Source: Bimastos eiseni
Taxonomy: Eukaryota > Annelida > Clitellata > Crassiclitellata > Lumbricidae
Assembly (NCBI GenBank): GCA_959347315.1
Contig: OY365811.1
Span: 35,056,571-35,120,570 of the forward strand
DNA length: 64,000 nt
Reading direction: 5' to 3'
In this document: positions 43,183 through 58,500 of the stretch, in pieces
How the letters are laid out: each line of letters starts with the position of its first letter
How positions within the stretch are numbered: position 1 is the first letter of the stretch
Translations under genes and position numbers: made by a program
Notes under the pieces: generated by a model
Database searches by the model: none
Seen by the model: the letters and a program-made list of their open reading frames with translations, nothing else
What the model was told of the DNA's origin: nothing

Positions 43183-46100
43183 GTGAGGAGTATAGAAGGG
43201 ATGAATTAGTGAATGGACAGATGACTGGGTGGGTGAATGAATGGGTGAATGAGTGGGTGAATGAACGGGTGAATATATGGGTTAACGCAAGGATGAACAG
43301 ATTTAGTGAATGAATGTGAAACGGATGAGTGAATGGATTGGTGAATGGATGTGAGAATGGATTGGCGAATGCAACACTCAATAGACTAGTGAATGGAGGA
43401 TAAACGAATAGGATGTGCATAAAATGTATCTTAACTTACTGTATAATATGTAAACGGTTGGCGTCACAGCGTATACGTTGAAGAACTAATACATCGATAC
43501 ACTGACGAATTTAGAGGGCGTTTATACATAAGCACTCACACATACACATGCCAATATACATTCATGTATGCACAATATATGCACGCATGTACATTCACAC
43601 ATGTGCACCTACTTCAATACATGGATACATTCATACATTTATACATACATGAATACATAGTACACATGCTCGCACATTTATTTGCATAAGTGCATACATT
43701 TGTAGACCTACGTATCTACGACTTACATGTACTGTAAGAATATATTTCATACCAAATGGTTAACGAAGATTGGGTCAAAGGTTACATGCATACACAGATA
43801 TACACGAACAATATATATATATGCAGTAAACTCGAATGCACTTTTCTAATCGACAACAGTTGCAATCACAATGATCTTGCAATCAATTATTAAGCGCCTT
43901 TGGTAGACCCTATAGGTAGTCCGTTTGTATTGGACATAGGATGGACGAGATCAACGTTTATGACTGCTTACCTTATTTACGCATTGTCAACTTTCTTCAC
44001 TGCCTCTTTACTGCATTTTTCATCATCATCATCGTCGTCGTCGTCATCATCATCATCATCAGCGTCGCCGTCGTCGCAGTCGTTGTCGTTATCATCATTA
44101 TCATCATCATCGTCGTCGTCATTATCATCATATTGTTTTGTGATTGTCTTCTGTGTCGTCATCATCATCTACTTCGTTGCGATGACAGGTCAGCTGAGCT
44201 TCAGGGGGATATAATCGCCGGAGTGACGGTTGGTCTGACCGTCCTCCCTCAGGCCATCGCCTACACGAGCATCGCTGGCCTGGCTCCTGCGGTAAGACCA
44301 CGTTCTCTATCTTCATATATCGTAATAGCATGACTTCTACCGCGCCAACCAATTTAACACAGGCGCTCAGTGAATCAGTCTCGATAGCCAGATTAGGTTC
44401 GGTTCCAGGTCTATAGCCAAAGATTAGTTAGAATGAATTTGGGTAGTTTCGACTGTCTCTCTTCTTCTCTATTTCTTACTTCGCTCTATGCTGTTGTCCC
44501 TATATAGCTTAGATTTGTCTCATACGTGCAGTTGGCGAGGAAGGTATTGAATAAGCTGACGCCCTGCGGTTGGCTTTCAAGCGGCGCTTTAGAAGTTTGT
44601 GGATTATGATTACGAATTGAGTTGTTGTTATAATTCTGTGAGAGGCGCCACATGAGCGTATTATGCGACTGATTAGATTAGAATAGATGTGATTAGATTT
44701 TTAGATTAGATTAAATATCTGGACTTGATTTATCATCGACATTATGGATTTAGGATTATATGATTAGAGTGATTATATTTTATTGGATTGGACTGTATTA
44801 GATTTCAGGTCAGATTAGATATAAGATGATAAGATAAGATTGAATGTAACTGGATTTGAGAGATTATGATAAGGTCTTGCTGGCTTCCACGTTATAAAAC
44901 GCTGGTCTATCGTATACGTTTTCAGTACGGTCTGTACTCTGCGTTCATTGGTTGCTTCGTCTATGTCCTCTTCGGAACATCGAAGGACATGACCCTTGGA
45001 CCTTCAGCCATCATGTCCCTGATGACGTATTCCTATGGGAGATCCCCCATTCCCAAGGACCCGACCTACGCCATCGCTCTCGGATTCTACATTGGCATCG
45101 TTCAGATGATCATGTGGCTAATTGGCATCGGTGAGTTCATCCTCAAACCACACAACAGATATTTTATTGTATTGTAGTTCGAGATTTTATATGGCACCTA
45201 TACCTATAATAACTATTCAGATATGACTACTTCACTTACTTACTTTTAACAAATTCGGTCACTGCTTTATACTTACCAAATTTCTTATCGTCGTCGCCGT
45301 CTTCGTCGTCGTCACAATCAGCGTAATCGTCCATGTCGTTAATTTCGGATGTCAGTCCTTCGGTGGAGATAGAGGAAGAAAAATCAGTTGTTAGTCCGTG
45401 GGAATTAGGTCCTGAATGAAGACGATTGGTCTCTGGGTTTGATCACCGACTGATCTCTGGGTTCAATCGTCAATTGATATCTTTGTTCGATCATAGATAG
45501 ACTCTTGGGTTTGATCATCGATTGATCTTTATTGATTTGTACTTCATTTGATCGCAGGAGCGCTGATCGACTTCATATCGTTTCCGGTCATGAAGGCCTT
45601 CACATCTGCCGCAGCAATCACAATAGGAATGAGTCAAGTCAAGGTCAGTCGCGTGATCAATTAACCAATCAGTCACGTGAGCAGCTGTTTCATTTATTCA
45701 TTCGTTGATTCATTGTTTTAGTCAGATATAAATCAATTGTGCCATGGCTGAAGAAGTTTCTAATAGCGTAACATCCCATGATCAGCATCATCAGTGACTT
45801 CCACCGTGGCACCATCCATTCTCAGCAGACCTCATCTTCTCTGGATTCTAATATAGCTTTGAAACGGACAAACCATCTCGCCAATGCAGGCTATTTTCAT
45901 ATAGCACCAAAAATTAAGCAGCAGTCTACCTGACGTAGCTTTTGTCTGACCTAGCTCAATGTTCACGTATCTTCATATAGGCCCATCTCCGTCTGTCTTT
46001 GTCTCCGTCTGTCTCTGTCTCCGTCTGTCTTTGTCTCCGTCTGTCTCTGTCTCCGTCTGTCTCTGTCTCCGTCTGTCTTTGTCTCCGTCTGTCTCTGTCT

Positions 46101-49100
46101 CCGTCTGTCTTTGTCTCCGTCTGTCTTTGTCTCCGTCTGTCTCTGTCTCCGTCTGTCTTTGTCTCCGTCTGTCTCTGTCTCCGTCTGTCTTTGTCTCCGT
46201 CTGTCTTTGTCTCCGTCTGTCTTTGTCTCCGTCTGTCTTTGTCTCCGTCTGTCTTTGTCTCCGTCTGTCTTTGTCTCCGTCTGTCTTTGTCTCCGTCTGT
46301 CTCTGTCTCCGTCTGTCTTTGTCTCCGTCTGTCTTTGTCTCCGCCTGTCTCTGTCTCCGTCTGTCTTTGTCTCCGTCTGTCTCTGTCTCCGTCTGTCTTT
46401 GTCTCCGTCTGTCTCTGTCTCCGTCTGTCTTTGTCTCCGTCTGTCTTTGTCTCCGTCTGTCTCTGTCTCCGTCTGTCTTTGTCTCCGTCTGTCTCTGTCT
46501 CCGTCTGTCTCTGTCTCCGTCTGTCTCTGTCTCCGTCTGTCTTTGTCTCCGTCTGTCTCTGTCTCCGTCTGTCTCTGTCTCCGTCTGTCTTTGTCTCCGT
46601 CTGTCTTTGTCTCCGTCTGTCTCTGTCTCCGTCTGTCTTTGTCTCCGTCTGTCTCTGTCTCTGTCTGTCTTTGTCTCCGTCTGTCTCTGTCTCCGTCTGT
46701 CTTTGTCTCCGTCTGTCTTTGTCTCCGTCTGTCTCTGTCTCCGTCTGTCTTTGTCTCCGTCTGTCTTTGTCTCCGTCTGTCTCTGTCTCCGTCTGTCTCT
46801 GTCTCCGTCTGTCTTTGTCTCTGTCTGTCTTTGTCTCCGTCTGTCTCTGTCTCCGTCTGTCTTTGTCTCCGTCTGTCTTTGTCTCCGTCTGTCTCTGTCT
46901 CCGTCTGTCTTTGTCTCCGTCTGTCTTTGTCTCCGTCTGTCTCTGTCTCCGTCTGTCTCTGTCTCCGTCTGTCTTTGTCTCTGTCTGTCTTTGTCTCCGT
47001 CTGTCTCTGTCTCCGTCTGTCTTTGTCTCCGTCTGTCTTTGTCTCCGTCTGTCTCTGTCTCCGTCTGTCTTTGTCTCCGTCTGTCTTTGTCTCCGTCTGT
47101 CTCTGTCTCCGTCTGTCTTTGTCTCCGTCTGTCTCTGTCTCCGTCTGTCTTTGTCTCCGTCTGTCTTTGTGCCTGTATGTCTGCCTGTCTGCCTACTTGA
47201 CTTAGTATTTGTCCGTGTGAATAAATTCTGTCTTCCTTGGTTACGATCGGTGCTAAATACAGCAACCCATCTGCTTGCCAGCCTTCCTCACATAATCTCG
47301 ACCATCATGCGCACTTACACTGGCTTCCTATTATTCGGTGTAAAATTCGTTTCCTTACTTCCATAGCGCGTTTTTCTCAGGCTGCACGCCATCAATGATG
47401 ATTATCCGCCCTCCTCTTTCGGCTGCCCTAATGATCAGCCACTAGTTTTCATAAACTGTTAGCCACTTCCTTTCTTTAGCCTCGGCATACATGAGGACTG
47501 GTGACCAGCGCTGTTCGGTCAGTAGACGTTGTCCAGTGGTTTAGATGCAAGTGACATCTCCGAGGAAAGCTGTTGACCTGGCGGACAATCGAATCCGAGA
47601 CCTTCACAGTTCACAGCTCCAACCAATCGCGTACCCGTAGAATAATCGTCAGGATTAAAGGAGATATAGCCTATTATTGGCCCAGAGACTCTGAACATCC
47701 ATGCCATCTGTTAGCTGTTGATGGGAATCCGTTTGTTGGTTCCACGGATGAGCGTGGGTCCCCGTTGTAGATTTTTTTAACGACACCATTCCATATCGCA
47801 GATGATTAGGTGTCGCTCTCCTCCTTTCTCGAGACTTGGGACTGGCACTTTCAAAGTCCAAACAGTGGCGGAGTTTGTGTCCACCATGGCTGACTCTTTT
47901 AGCTTACTATGCATTGTCCAACTAACTGTTCTAGCAGTCGTTGAGATGACAATTAACATCATGTAGGGGGTAGCGCCTCTGAGTAGATTTCTTGACAAGG
48001 CGCTACATCAAGTTTCATCCATTCATTATTATTAGACTGAAACACGATGACAGATTGCTCTTATAAGCTCTATTGTGTGTCTGCCGTTTGAATCCCAGTT
48101 AGCATTACGAGATCGCTTTGAAACCATGAATCCATGATGTAGCTCATAATGGCCAATTGATTATTGTGCTCATTTTGATGCTTGACTTGTTTGCTATAGA
48201 ACCTGTGAAAGTGATATGATAATACGAAAATAAATAGTAAATATTTACGTCGATTTTTTAAATGTCAAAACATAACATGTGTAATGTATGAGCCGCTATA
48301 AATAACTTGGTCGTTGACTTTGTCAGAAATGGTGGGGACTAAAGGGAGTTCCAGGAGACTTTATACCACAGCTCATTCAAACGATCAAAAGGATTCCGGA
48401 AACGAGGTAAATGATCTTCAAATGTTTGCCAAATAAAGTCGAATTTTATTGTGATAGGTCAATCTTGGTCAAGGCTGTTAGGAAATGTACAAAATTGCAC
48501 ATTTTTGTTGAATGTCGGGCACCCGGGAATCGATTTAATTGCCCGAGCAGTCAGCCAATATGACCAAGGGACTATTTCTGGCATGTGTTCTGGTAAAATC
48601 GCTCATTTTTACGGAATTTCAAGTACACGAAACCCGATTTCATTACCTTGGTAGTCAGCTTCGGTTGGGTACCAGAGGTACCCGTTGACAGCCTTAATTA
48701 CGATCTGGCTAAAAATTTCTTATCTTATGCCAGGAGGTATAGGCTTTCTGCGAATTGATGCCGTATTTATATGACCAGTAGTTTAAGTCAATCATTGATT
48801 CCGAAAGTCAACCTGAAGTCAATCAAACAAGCATTCTATTCAATTAATTATTCTCTTATCATCAAGTGATGATGTGTTCATTGTTCTTTTCAGGCTCTGG
48901 GATTTTGTGCTCGGAGTCATCTGCATAGTAATCATCGTGGCGCTGAGGGTAAGATATATTTTTAAGGTATATTTCCCGCTATCAGTATTCAGCCCGACGG
49001 CTACTATTCGGCCGAATTCCGAATACCTACTTGGTCAACTATTCGACTCCGAAGCTTCATTCGAAGCGAATATTCGGTACAGCCCTAATTGCGATGATGA

Positions 49101-52100
49101 TGATGATGACGACGACGACGATTTATATGGCGTCGTTACATTCATTAAGATCATTTATGTTGCGCCTCGTCGGGATGTCCACTTATTATGGTAACTTTTT
49201 ATGGTCTTACTCTATTGTTCGCAATTCATTGTTTTCTTCCAGAAAATTAAAGAGATGCCATGGAAGACGAAATGGGAAGACATGACAATTGGGCAGAAGA
49301 TCCTCAACAAAACCATCTGGCTCTTCGGAACTGGTTAGTATCCACCTTCTACTCTCCTCATCCCATCTCTAAACGCACGACTTTAAAATACGCAGTTAAT
49401 CGTCCAGATATCAGAGGCTGCGAGATTGCACCCGTTTTTATTTTTTTAACCTCTTTTATTTAACTTGACTTGCGCAAAGTTTGTCATGAACAGAACGTCG
49501 GAGTTCTTTCAACTCTTTTTTCATTATGTTCCCGTCGACCTAGAGAGCTGAAATTTAGCACACATTTCAGGCATGCATGATAGTGTTATGTATCAAATTT
49601 GTACCTACATAACTTAAAAATTGAGAAAAAGTGATAAAAATCCAAAAAATTAAATATCGTTTAACCACTCGAGCGAGTCCTTCTTGACGAGCTCCACTCA
49701 GGCAAGTTTACATCATGATTTATTACATCAGTGATATGTAGACTTAATCAAAAATCTCTTAAGGAAATTGAACGATTGCGCCATCTACCAGATAAAAGAG
49801 TGTCCCGATAAACCCAGGTTGTTACTTTACCTATTTGACTTTTTAACTGACAATATCATATCTTACATCTTGCCACATTAGTAACGTGCGGCATTATAAA
49901 TTACTATATTTTGATTGCGACATTTTTATTTGCGGTATTTTTCTTGCGACATCATCAGTGGGTACCCGCTAAAGCAATGCTGGCTTGTGTAAGAGATTTT
50001 AAGCTCAGTCTTGTTCGGTCCTTGCACAGGGAGCCACGGAATCGGGAACGTAAAAGGCGCACGATTATTTGTCTCAGAGCTCAATCGCGCTATCAGGTTA
50101 AATCAGCTTTGCAATAGTCTTCCAGTGTCTTCTGCCGTACTTTCGTCCTTCAAGTGCCTTGAGGATCTCTTGCCAATGAACGCATGCACTGAAGATGTAA
50201 ACAGTAACGAATCATTACAAAAGCACATAGTTGAAAATTAAGCTCTGCAAAAAAATTGGTGGGTCGAAATGGGTCCGGGTTTGTGACCGAGCCAAATCGA
50301 CACTCAGGATCTCATCTCAACCCGACTCTACTCTAGCCGCATAATCTACCGATATTCGTGACCCGATCAGTGAGTCAACTCGATCCGACCCGTAGACAAC
50401 GCTGAAATAGCGTTGCATATATATGTATGCACGTATATGATCATTTATATAGCGCCTTATAAGGCGCAAACTAATCTAAAAATGTTTAGTTCACTGAAAC
50501 AAGATGCATTTATTCGATTGGGCGATTATTTTGGCCTGACTTAAGTGGAGTGATGTTGTTTTTCCAGCGAGGAATATCATCGTCATCGTTCTGGCTTCCG
50601 TGGCTGCCTTTATCTTCCTGGAAAATGGAACTCGTCCGTTCAGTCTGACTGGACACATTCCACCTGGAATCCCAGCATTTCGTGCTCCCAACCTCAGCGT
50701 CTACGACCCAGAGACCAACAAAACGTACTCAGCCTCGGATATAGCTGGAGTAAGAACTGACTCACTATTGCAGGGTCCTCAAATCTCCGAGAACCCCAAA
50801 ATGAATGGAAATATTTTGCAACTATACAAAATAACATGCCTAGCGTTTTAATTGTTTTAAGTCTATATATACACTCTAACTTAAGCAGTTAAGCATTCGC
50901 ATACAAGTGCTATGCTCTAATTCATAAATGCTTTGTTAATTTCAATATCAATTGGCTCGGTTAGCTACGTTGATAGGAGCGTATGCTGCGTGTTATGTGC
51001 CTCTTCTCTTCCAGCAGTTGGCTCATACAAATTACTGTGCTTTTTTTTACTAAACTCAAATATCCTTAAATCCTTTAAAAATGGCTTCTATAACTAGTCG
51101 TTATTACCGTCAAGAACACCCACAAAACGGCTTCCAGTTTAATCTAGTGGGGTTTTGCACACCACAAGAGTCTCAGACTAAGTGTACGAATTCAGAAGCG
51201 CCCGAACTTACACCTAGATGTCCATGCAGGATCCAGTTTTCTGTAAGCGCATCTCTGTAGGCTGAGCGGATATTACGCGGGAACGACTGGCGGGTGCGTC
51301 CGCGACACACGACATCGTCCAATCGTGTTGTCAGGTGACGCCCAGAGACAACAGGCACGTAATAGCTCAACAAAATTCACCTAAAAGCATGTAGGCGGCC
51401 AGGCCACAAATGCTATGAAACCCTCGCTTAGCCTGCATTGAGTAGCCTTGTGGAAGATTAGAAAGTCAACTGTGTGTTTCAGGTCATTATAGAAAGACAA
51501 TTTGTAAGATATATTTCTAATATTTCCAGACGATTGGCCTTGGATTCATCGTTGTTCCCATAATCGGTCTCATTGAAGCGATGGCCATCGGAAAAGTCTT
51601 CTGTTAGTATCTCGTCTGATTATTACTATTCTTGCACACACTATGAACGGTTGATATTATGTCTTTTTTGCATGAGAATTTATGTAACGCCACTTAAATA
51701 TTTGTCGGTCAATGCCCTAAAACTCATGTCAACCCCAGCCTACTAAGCCCACTCATTGAATTCTTACTTCGCATAACGTTTTAATTGCTTGTTATTCTCA
51801 AATTCAAACGGCATCAACATATTGTAACTTTAAATGAATCCCTAATTTCATATATCTTAGTATTTGATATTTTTCATTTCGTCTAATTGGTTGCTGTGCA
51901 TGACAAGCTTTCCTTTAATGTATTATTTATGGTTTGATTGTTAGCCAGGAAATTTGATTACAAGATGGTGGCAAATCAAGAATTCCTCAGTTACGGTAGG
52001 TCAATGTTTCATTCTGTTCAACTATAGTCCTTCATTTTCTGTTTGCTTCTGTCACCAATCGTTCTTCTTCTTTTATACATATATAGGAGCAGACGGTTCC

Positions 52101-52534
52101 TTAAGCGTTGCATTGTACAATAGGCGCTATAGCATTCACGTTTATACTTTGAAGACGGGCTAAACTGGTTATCCAGTAGCTTTTCAGTACACTCTCGTCA
52201 ATAAAGTGTTAAATGAGATTCAGTAAGCTGTACCAATAGACAGCAAACTTTTGTCTTTAGAGAAACTTTAATTCAACTTTTGTAGCATCGGAAACACATT
52301 ATTGTGCATTATTAAATGTCCAATTACAAAGGTCTGTATATTTATATGCAGTATATGCGTGCGTAGTAGCGCAGTACATACATACATGCATACATGCAAA
52401 CACACATACATGCATACGTACGTACATGGATACATACATACATGGATACATACATACATACGTATGTACATACATACATACATACATACATGCACACATA
52501 CATACATGCGTACGTACGTACGTACATACGTACA

Positions 52535-52570
<36 letters not shown>

Positions 52571-55500
52571 TATACATACATACATACATACGTGCATACA
52601 TACATACATACATACATTCATATATGCAATGCAGACATAATATTATACATATACAGGCATACAAAATTAAACAAAGGAACAATGCAGGGGTGAGACAATA
52701 AATTTGGTTGAAACCCTAATAATTTTAGATGAATGCGACAACTGTAGAGAAGTGTTTCTTAATTTTAGGCATTGCAAACTTTCTCGGCGCCTTCGTTATG
52801 GGTTACCCAGTTACCGGGACTTTCTCCAGGTATGTAGAGAGTGATGCATTTTTTCCTGATATTTAATTATGAAATTTTCGGATATTTTAGAGCACACGTG
52901 GGTATTTATTAAATACGTGTTTTTATATTGCTATATAGAGCGATCTGTCGCCTGTTCACCTTTGGGAAGAATCTCTCATAATTTACTAGTTCTTGACGAT
53001 CCAGTCAATCTATGACATATTAAAGCAATGAATCAGTTAAGCATTTCGCACATTGATAGATTCTCTCTTCAGATTTAAGTGGCTTAAATTTCTTTTTGAA
53101 TTATTGGTTGCTCTCGTTGATATCAATTCTAGAAACGCTACAGAAACGCTACTCGGTTAGACTTCGGTCCTAATTGAAAACGTAATTGCAATTAAATAAA
53201 TCGTTTGTCCTTAGAAATCGTGTCTGTTCGTTTATAGAACCGCAGTCAATGCAGCCAGTGGTGTTAAGACTCCAGCAGGTGGAATCATAACAGGTGGGTA
53301 CAGATTTGACCATTCACGTGTAAGAGTGCTTATATATATATATATATATTATATGGAAGTATTATTCTTAGTAATAGTGGGGGAAGTAGTGGAAGTTGTC
53401 GTTGTTGTTGTTGTTGTTGCTGTTGTTGTACGAGCAGCAGTGTAAGCAACAGCAGTAGCAGTATTAAAATAATGAATTCTACTGATATCAGTGTCTTAAG
53501 CTACAGTAATTTGTGTTCACACTTTCTGAACATAGCTTGCGCCCGTGTTAGTGATACATTTAGTTGTTTACAGTAGGCCTACTCCATGCAGTCTATTGTT
53601 TCCAATTGCAATGCTTCATTACCGCGATTGCCATAATAATAAGTTGCGCTCGTCAATAGCTAGTTACCAACTACGTACACGACCTGACCTGGCCTGACAC
53701 TGTTTATGCTGGTTCTTTCAGGAATTCTGGTCTTATTGGCTCTGCAGTTTCTCACTCCTCTCTTCTACTACATTCCGGAAGCCGCTCTGGCTGTCGTCAT
53801 CATCATGGCTGTTCTAGACATGATGACCTTTCACAAAGTCTGGATCTTCGCCAAGACAAGACGTGAGTGATGGGCATCAATATATTGATCTGTACCTTTT
53901 GAGGCTGATAGGATAAGATTAGCCTTAATCACACCAGATTGGTTTTCTATTGAATTAGTCACTATTACAGTGACTCATTTTGAATCTAATGCATGTTCTA
54001 CACTTGAGATTCAAGCAAACTCAAATACTGAGCAAGTAAATTATCTTTCGGAAAATCAGGCTTCGCGGGAGAGAGAGGCATCGCCATAAGTAATACTCGT
54101 AACGTTGGCCAGTTTGAAGCACCGTTCATCTACTTCCCTACACTTCATTTTCTTCTTCTACTATCACAACGTCTTATTCTCTCTCTCTTCTTCTTTCTCT
54201 TTTTATTCTTTTCCGCTGCCGCCTCCTCATCTTCCTTCTCCCTCAGCTTCTTGTTTTTCTTTGTTTCGTTCTTGGTCATTATTCTTCATATTTGTCTTAT
54301 TATTCGTATTTTCATCATAATTCTTCTTCACATTACTCACATTCTTCGTTTTAGTTATTCGCATTCTTCAAGGCATCCTTCTTTTTGTATTGCATTCGAT
54401 AACTTACATAACACGTCAGTTGCCCGTCAGACGTTCTTTCAGTACGACAATATAGAGAGTAGAAAATGGCTTTGAGGAGGGAGAAGGATTGAGAGGATTC
54501 GCCCAATTGATCGACTACTGTGAGGCTGTTTGATTTGTAGGCGTTGATCTCATTCCTTGGATCGTTACCTTCGTTCTGTCATTCATCCTTAGTGTCGAGG
54601 TGAGCAGCTTATGTCTTTAACTATTCACCATAAATCGCAAGTGGCGCTATATAAATCGAAACTTAAAATACCATTATTATAATTCACCAAGCAATCAGAG
54701 AGATTATCTAAATAGAAATCCTGTTCCCTGGAATCCACGGAGGGAGAGGTTACAGTATAAAACAGTCAATGATAGTTATTCAAATTAGCTTTACCTGCAT
54801 AATTAATCACAGGTGAGTGTGTAGCTGTTGGTGTTACTCTGCGTGGGAACTAGTGCAAACCCAGATCTTTCAGGATCATCGTCATGGGTTAATAATCATG
54901 ATGCTACTAATCGACTTTCAGATGTGAGTGATTGAGACGTATTCGTGTATTTAAAGTATTCACTTCGCGCTTTGTCGATTACTCTCATTTTTTGGTGGGA
55001 TGAACTTTTCAATGAAATAAGGCCGAGCAAAGCTTAGAGTAAAATATGAGTCTTCACAACGGATTTAAATGACAATAGGTAGTTTGACAAAATCGTAATA
55101 TTTGAAGTCGACGACGTCAGCTAATTGAGAAACAGCGTCTAAAAGCACGTCATTTCAGTTTTTATTCTGGATTTAAGTAATTGGTTCTCAATATTTTCTA
55201 TACCCGCACCACTGGGAAATGCTTGACCACTGTTAGTTAATACCCCGTGCAAATGATCACATTTGAGGACGTATGGACCTACATGAAATTGTCACTTTTT
55301 GAATCACTACTGAATCGTGTTCTTACAAACCTTATAGGCATCTAATGTTGCAGGGAAACAAACTTCTAATCTTGTGGTATTACCCATAGCCTACTTTTCC
55401 TCTGGTAGCTGAAAAATTTATTGAGTATAATCAACACATTCTAACAACTCATACTTCCCTCTTTGTATACCACCTCTGAGATGGAATGTTGCACCCACTG

Positions 55501-58500
55501 TGGTGCTTGCAACCCAGTGTGGGAACTCTTGATCTAGGCACTTGGAGCGAGTCAGCATAAGCAAAACGCAACACTCAAGATTCAGAATAATTATATATTT
55601 GGTCATGCTGAGCTCAGCATAGCATGATCATGAAGCTGATCACGAATTCGTGCATGCTCTATTCTTTTTCTTTTAGTACGGAATAGCCCTCGGTGTCGTT
55701 GTCTCGTTTGTCATTCTGCTCTATCCTGCGACACGGCCTAAGATGCAGGTCAGAGACAGTCTGCAGCCTCATCCCTATCACTATCTTTATTAGCATCCTC
55801 GATACTATCAGCATTATCATCATTGTCGTTGGTGCTGCCATCATTGCAAAAAGAGTCATCATGTATTGCATCTGTATTCAGATGTGGCTTAACTCTATTT
55901 GATTGATTGAGTGGTTGGTTGATTGATTTGATTGATTGATTGATTGATAGTGCTGCTCTTAAAGTATTCGATCATAGTATTCATCGTCATAGTGATGAAC
56001 TTAGGAGACATTGAAACATGGTTATTTGGCATCCGAATCCTAGGTGCAACTTGATATAGAGAATGTTGAATGTAGCTATTGATTGGGAGTTGTCGAGTGA
56101 AAATTTGAATCTAACTGACAATTATTGTTTTTTTTAATTTTAGACGTACGAGATGAGCTCCGACCTCTGGGATGCACTTGTAAGTTCAGAATAACTCAAA
56201 GGCTAGCAGATTTATATAGCGTCCTGATTCCGTTTACTAAAACAGAGAACAATATTGTTACAGGCAAATATATCCCTTAATGTTCACCACGTGTACCACT
56301 TCTGCAGCACTAACTGGCAGACAATCGGCATATCTACAGAGATATAGACAGACAATAGACATATCTAGAGGGATATAGACAAACAATAGACATATCTACA
56401 GAGATATAGACAGACAATAGACATATCTACAGGGAGATAGGCAGAAAATAAGTCAATACTTGATTATCCTCAACCTATATAGGCCCTATTGATCTTTTGC
56501 AGATCACTCTCTTGCTCACGGCTTAGAAAATTTAGAGTTAACATTTGAAGTTGCATTTTAACTATTCGATTACATAGAACGGATCGAGAGTTTAACGCCA
56601 TCTCACGGCAACGAAGGCCGTTGATGTCGATAGAAATTAACTAGAATAGTTCCCATGTACCGTAAGTATGACATAAAACGTTGTAATTGAAAGTTCACAA
56701 TTATATAAAATTTACTGATCTGAGACCATTTAACTTTGTCCAGGGCAACGGATTGGAGAAGCCGAGGATCTTGATCGTCGAACTGTGTAACGGACTGATG
56801 TATCCTGCGGTTCCCTACATCAAAGACCAAATCCTTCTAAAGGGAAAAGCGGGCAAGTTTATCCCAGCATATCCCATACTAATAAAAATAAATCTGTGTT
56901 TTTTATCGACACGTTGGTGCCTAATTAGCATACGTAAATGTCAAATATGTCAAATGTTCATAATTAGCATACCTAAACGTCATTTATTCGTAATTCATCT
57001 TCTTTAGTTTTCTGCCGTTTTGGCAGGTTCCTATGTCCAATGTCGCCACTTCTCTCTGTTTATGGCCTCTTCTTTCATCTTCTTGTAGTCATCCCTTCCA
57101 TTATCCACTCCAAAAACATTTTTTTCGGCCTTCCTCTTGTTTTCTTTCCCTTCATTATTCCCTCGATGATGTTTTTTAGTAGGGAGTCTCCTCTTAGAAT
57201 ATGTCCAATCCATCTCCTTTGTCGTTCTTTTATTCTCTTCATCAGTGATTTCTTTTCTCTCCTACCATCTGTTATATCTCTTCGTTTGTCCTGTGTTTTG
57301 TCCATCTAACTTTTTCCATTTTACGCCACATCCACATTTCCAATTTCTAATCTTTTCTTGTCTTCTTCTCTGATTGTCCATGTCTCTGATCCGCAAAGGA
57401 CCACACTCCGTATCATCGTTTTAATCATTTTCTTTTTCAAATTTCTATTTAGGTTCCCTCTCAGAAGTTCTTTCCTTTTGTAAAATGCATTTTCCCCATT
57501 CCTATTCTGCTTTTAATCTCTGCATGGCACCTCGCGTCTTGTGTAGCCTAATTATGCTTAATAGATAACAGAATCTGTCTACTTGTTCTAACTCCGCTCC
57601 ATTTATTGGTAATCTTGTCGCTTTTATTTCTTCTTACTTATCATCATTACCTTTGTCTTCTTTGTGTTTATTTTAATTTTGCATTTCGTTGATATCTTGT
57701 TTAATTGATTCATCATTTTCTGCAATCCCTCTTTGCTCTCGGCTATCATTGCTTGATCATCAACAAATCTTAGCGACTTTATCCACCTTCCTCCAACGCT
57801 ATGCATAATTAGCGTAGGTTAACTTGATAAAATCTACATGTTCATAATATTAAAGTGTGAATGTCATGAAAACGTCGCCTTTTCACAATTATCTTACATA
57901 AACGTCACAAAAGTCGTATGTTACTAATTAATAGGTTATACGTAAACGTCATGAATGTCAGATGTTCGTAATTAGCATAGGCCTTCATAAGCGTCACATG
58001 GTTCATAATTAGCATAATTAAACGCAACATCGGGCTTTATCGACCGTCGGAAATGAGCTTCCTCTAAAGCTACACGTATCCTACTTTAGAACTCCTCATT
58101 TGCATTTTACGCTTCTTTGAAATCTGTCCTGTTCATCCACGGTTCAGTCGGGATCGCTTCAGAGAAGATCTCTTAAAGGGTGCTATATCAAGTTTTTTTT
58201 ATTGATGACTATATTTAGCACCATCAGATTAATAACGTAATGGGCGCCATGTAATTTGACTCGTGTAATACCTTGTCATTATTCGTTCATACTGTGCTTG
58301 CAAATATGCTTCGGTTTGCAGTTTGAAATTAAGCTAAAATCATTATTATTTATATTGCTAATCGATTTATCGATCGATTCATTCACTCATTCATTGTTGG
58401 CATGAACTTCGTGCGTCCAAAAGTAGCTCACGTAAGCGTCATGACGTAAGGGGCCGTCCATAAATGACGTCACGCGAAATTGGCTGATTTTTGACCCCCC

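Noticed and set aside
45959..47366. Reading frames of 360-455 codons in several frames on both strands
   Set aside because: They are translations of the 16-bp tandem repeat; every frame gives the same low-complexity Ser/Val/Leu/Cys or Asp/Arg/Gln/Thr pattern.
52268..52701. Several 90-127 codon Tyr/Met/Cys/Val and His/Thr/Ile frames
   Set aside because: Translations of the ACAT microsatellite in SLC26A11 intron 10.
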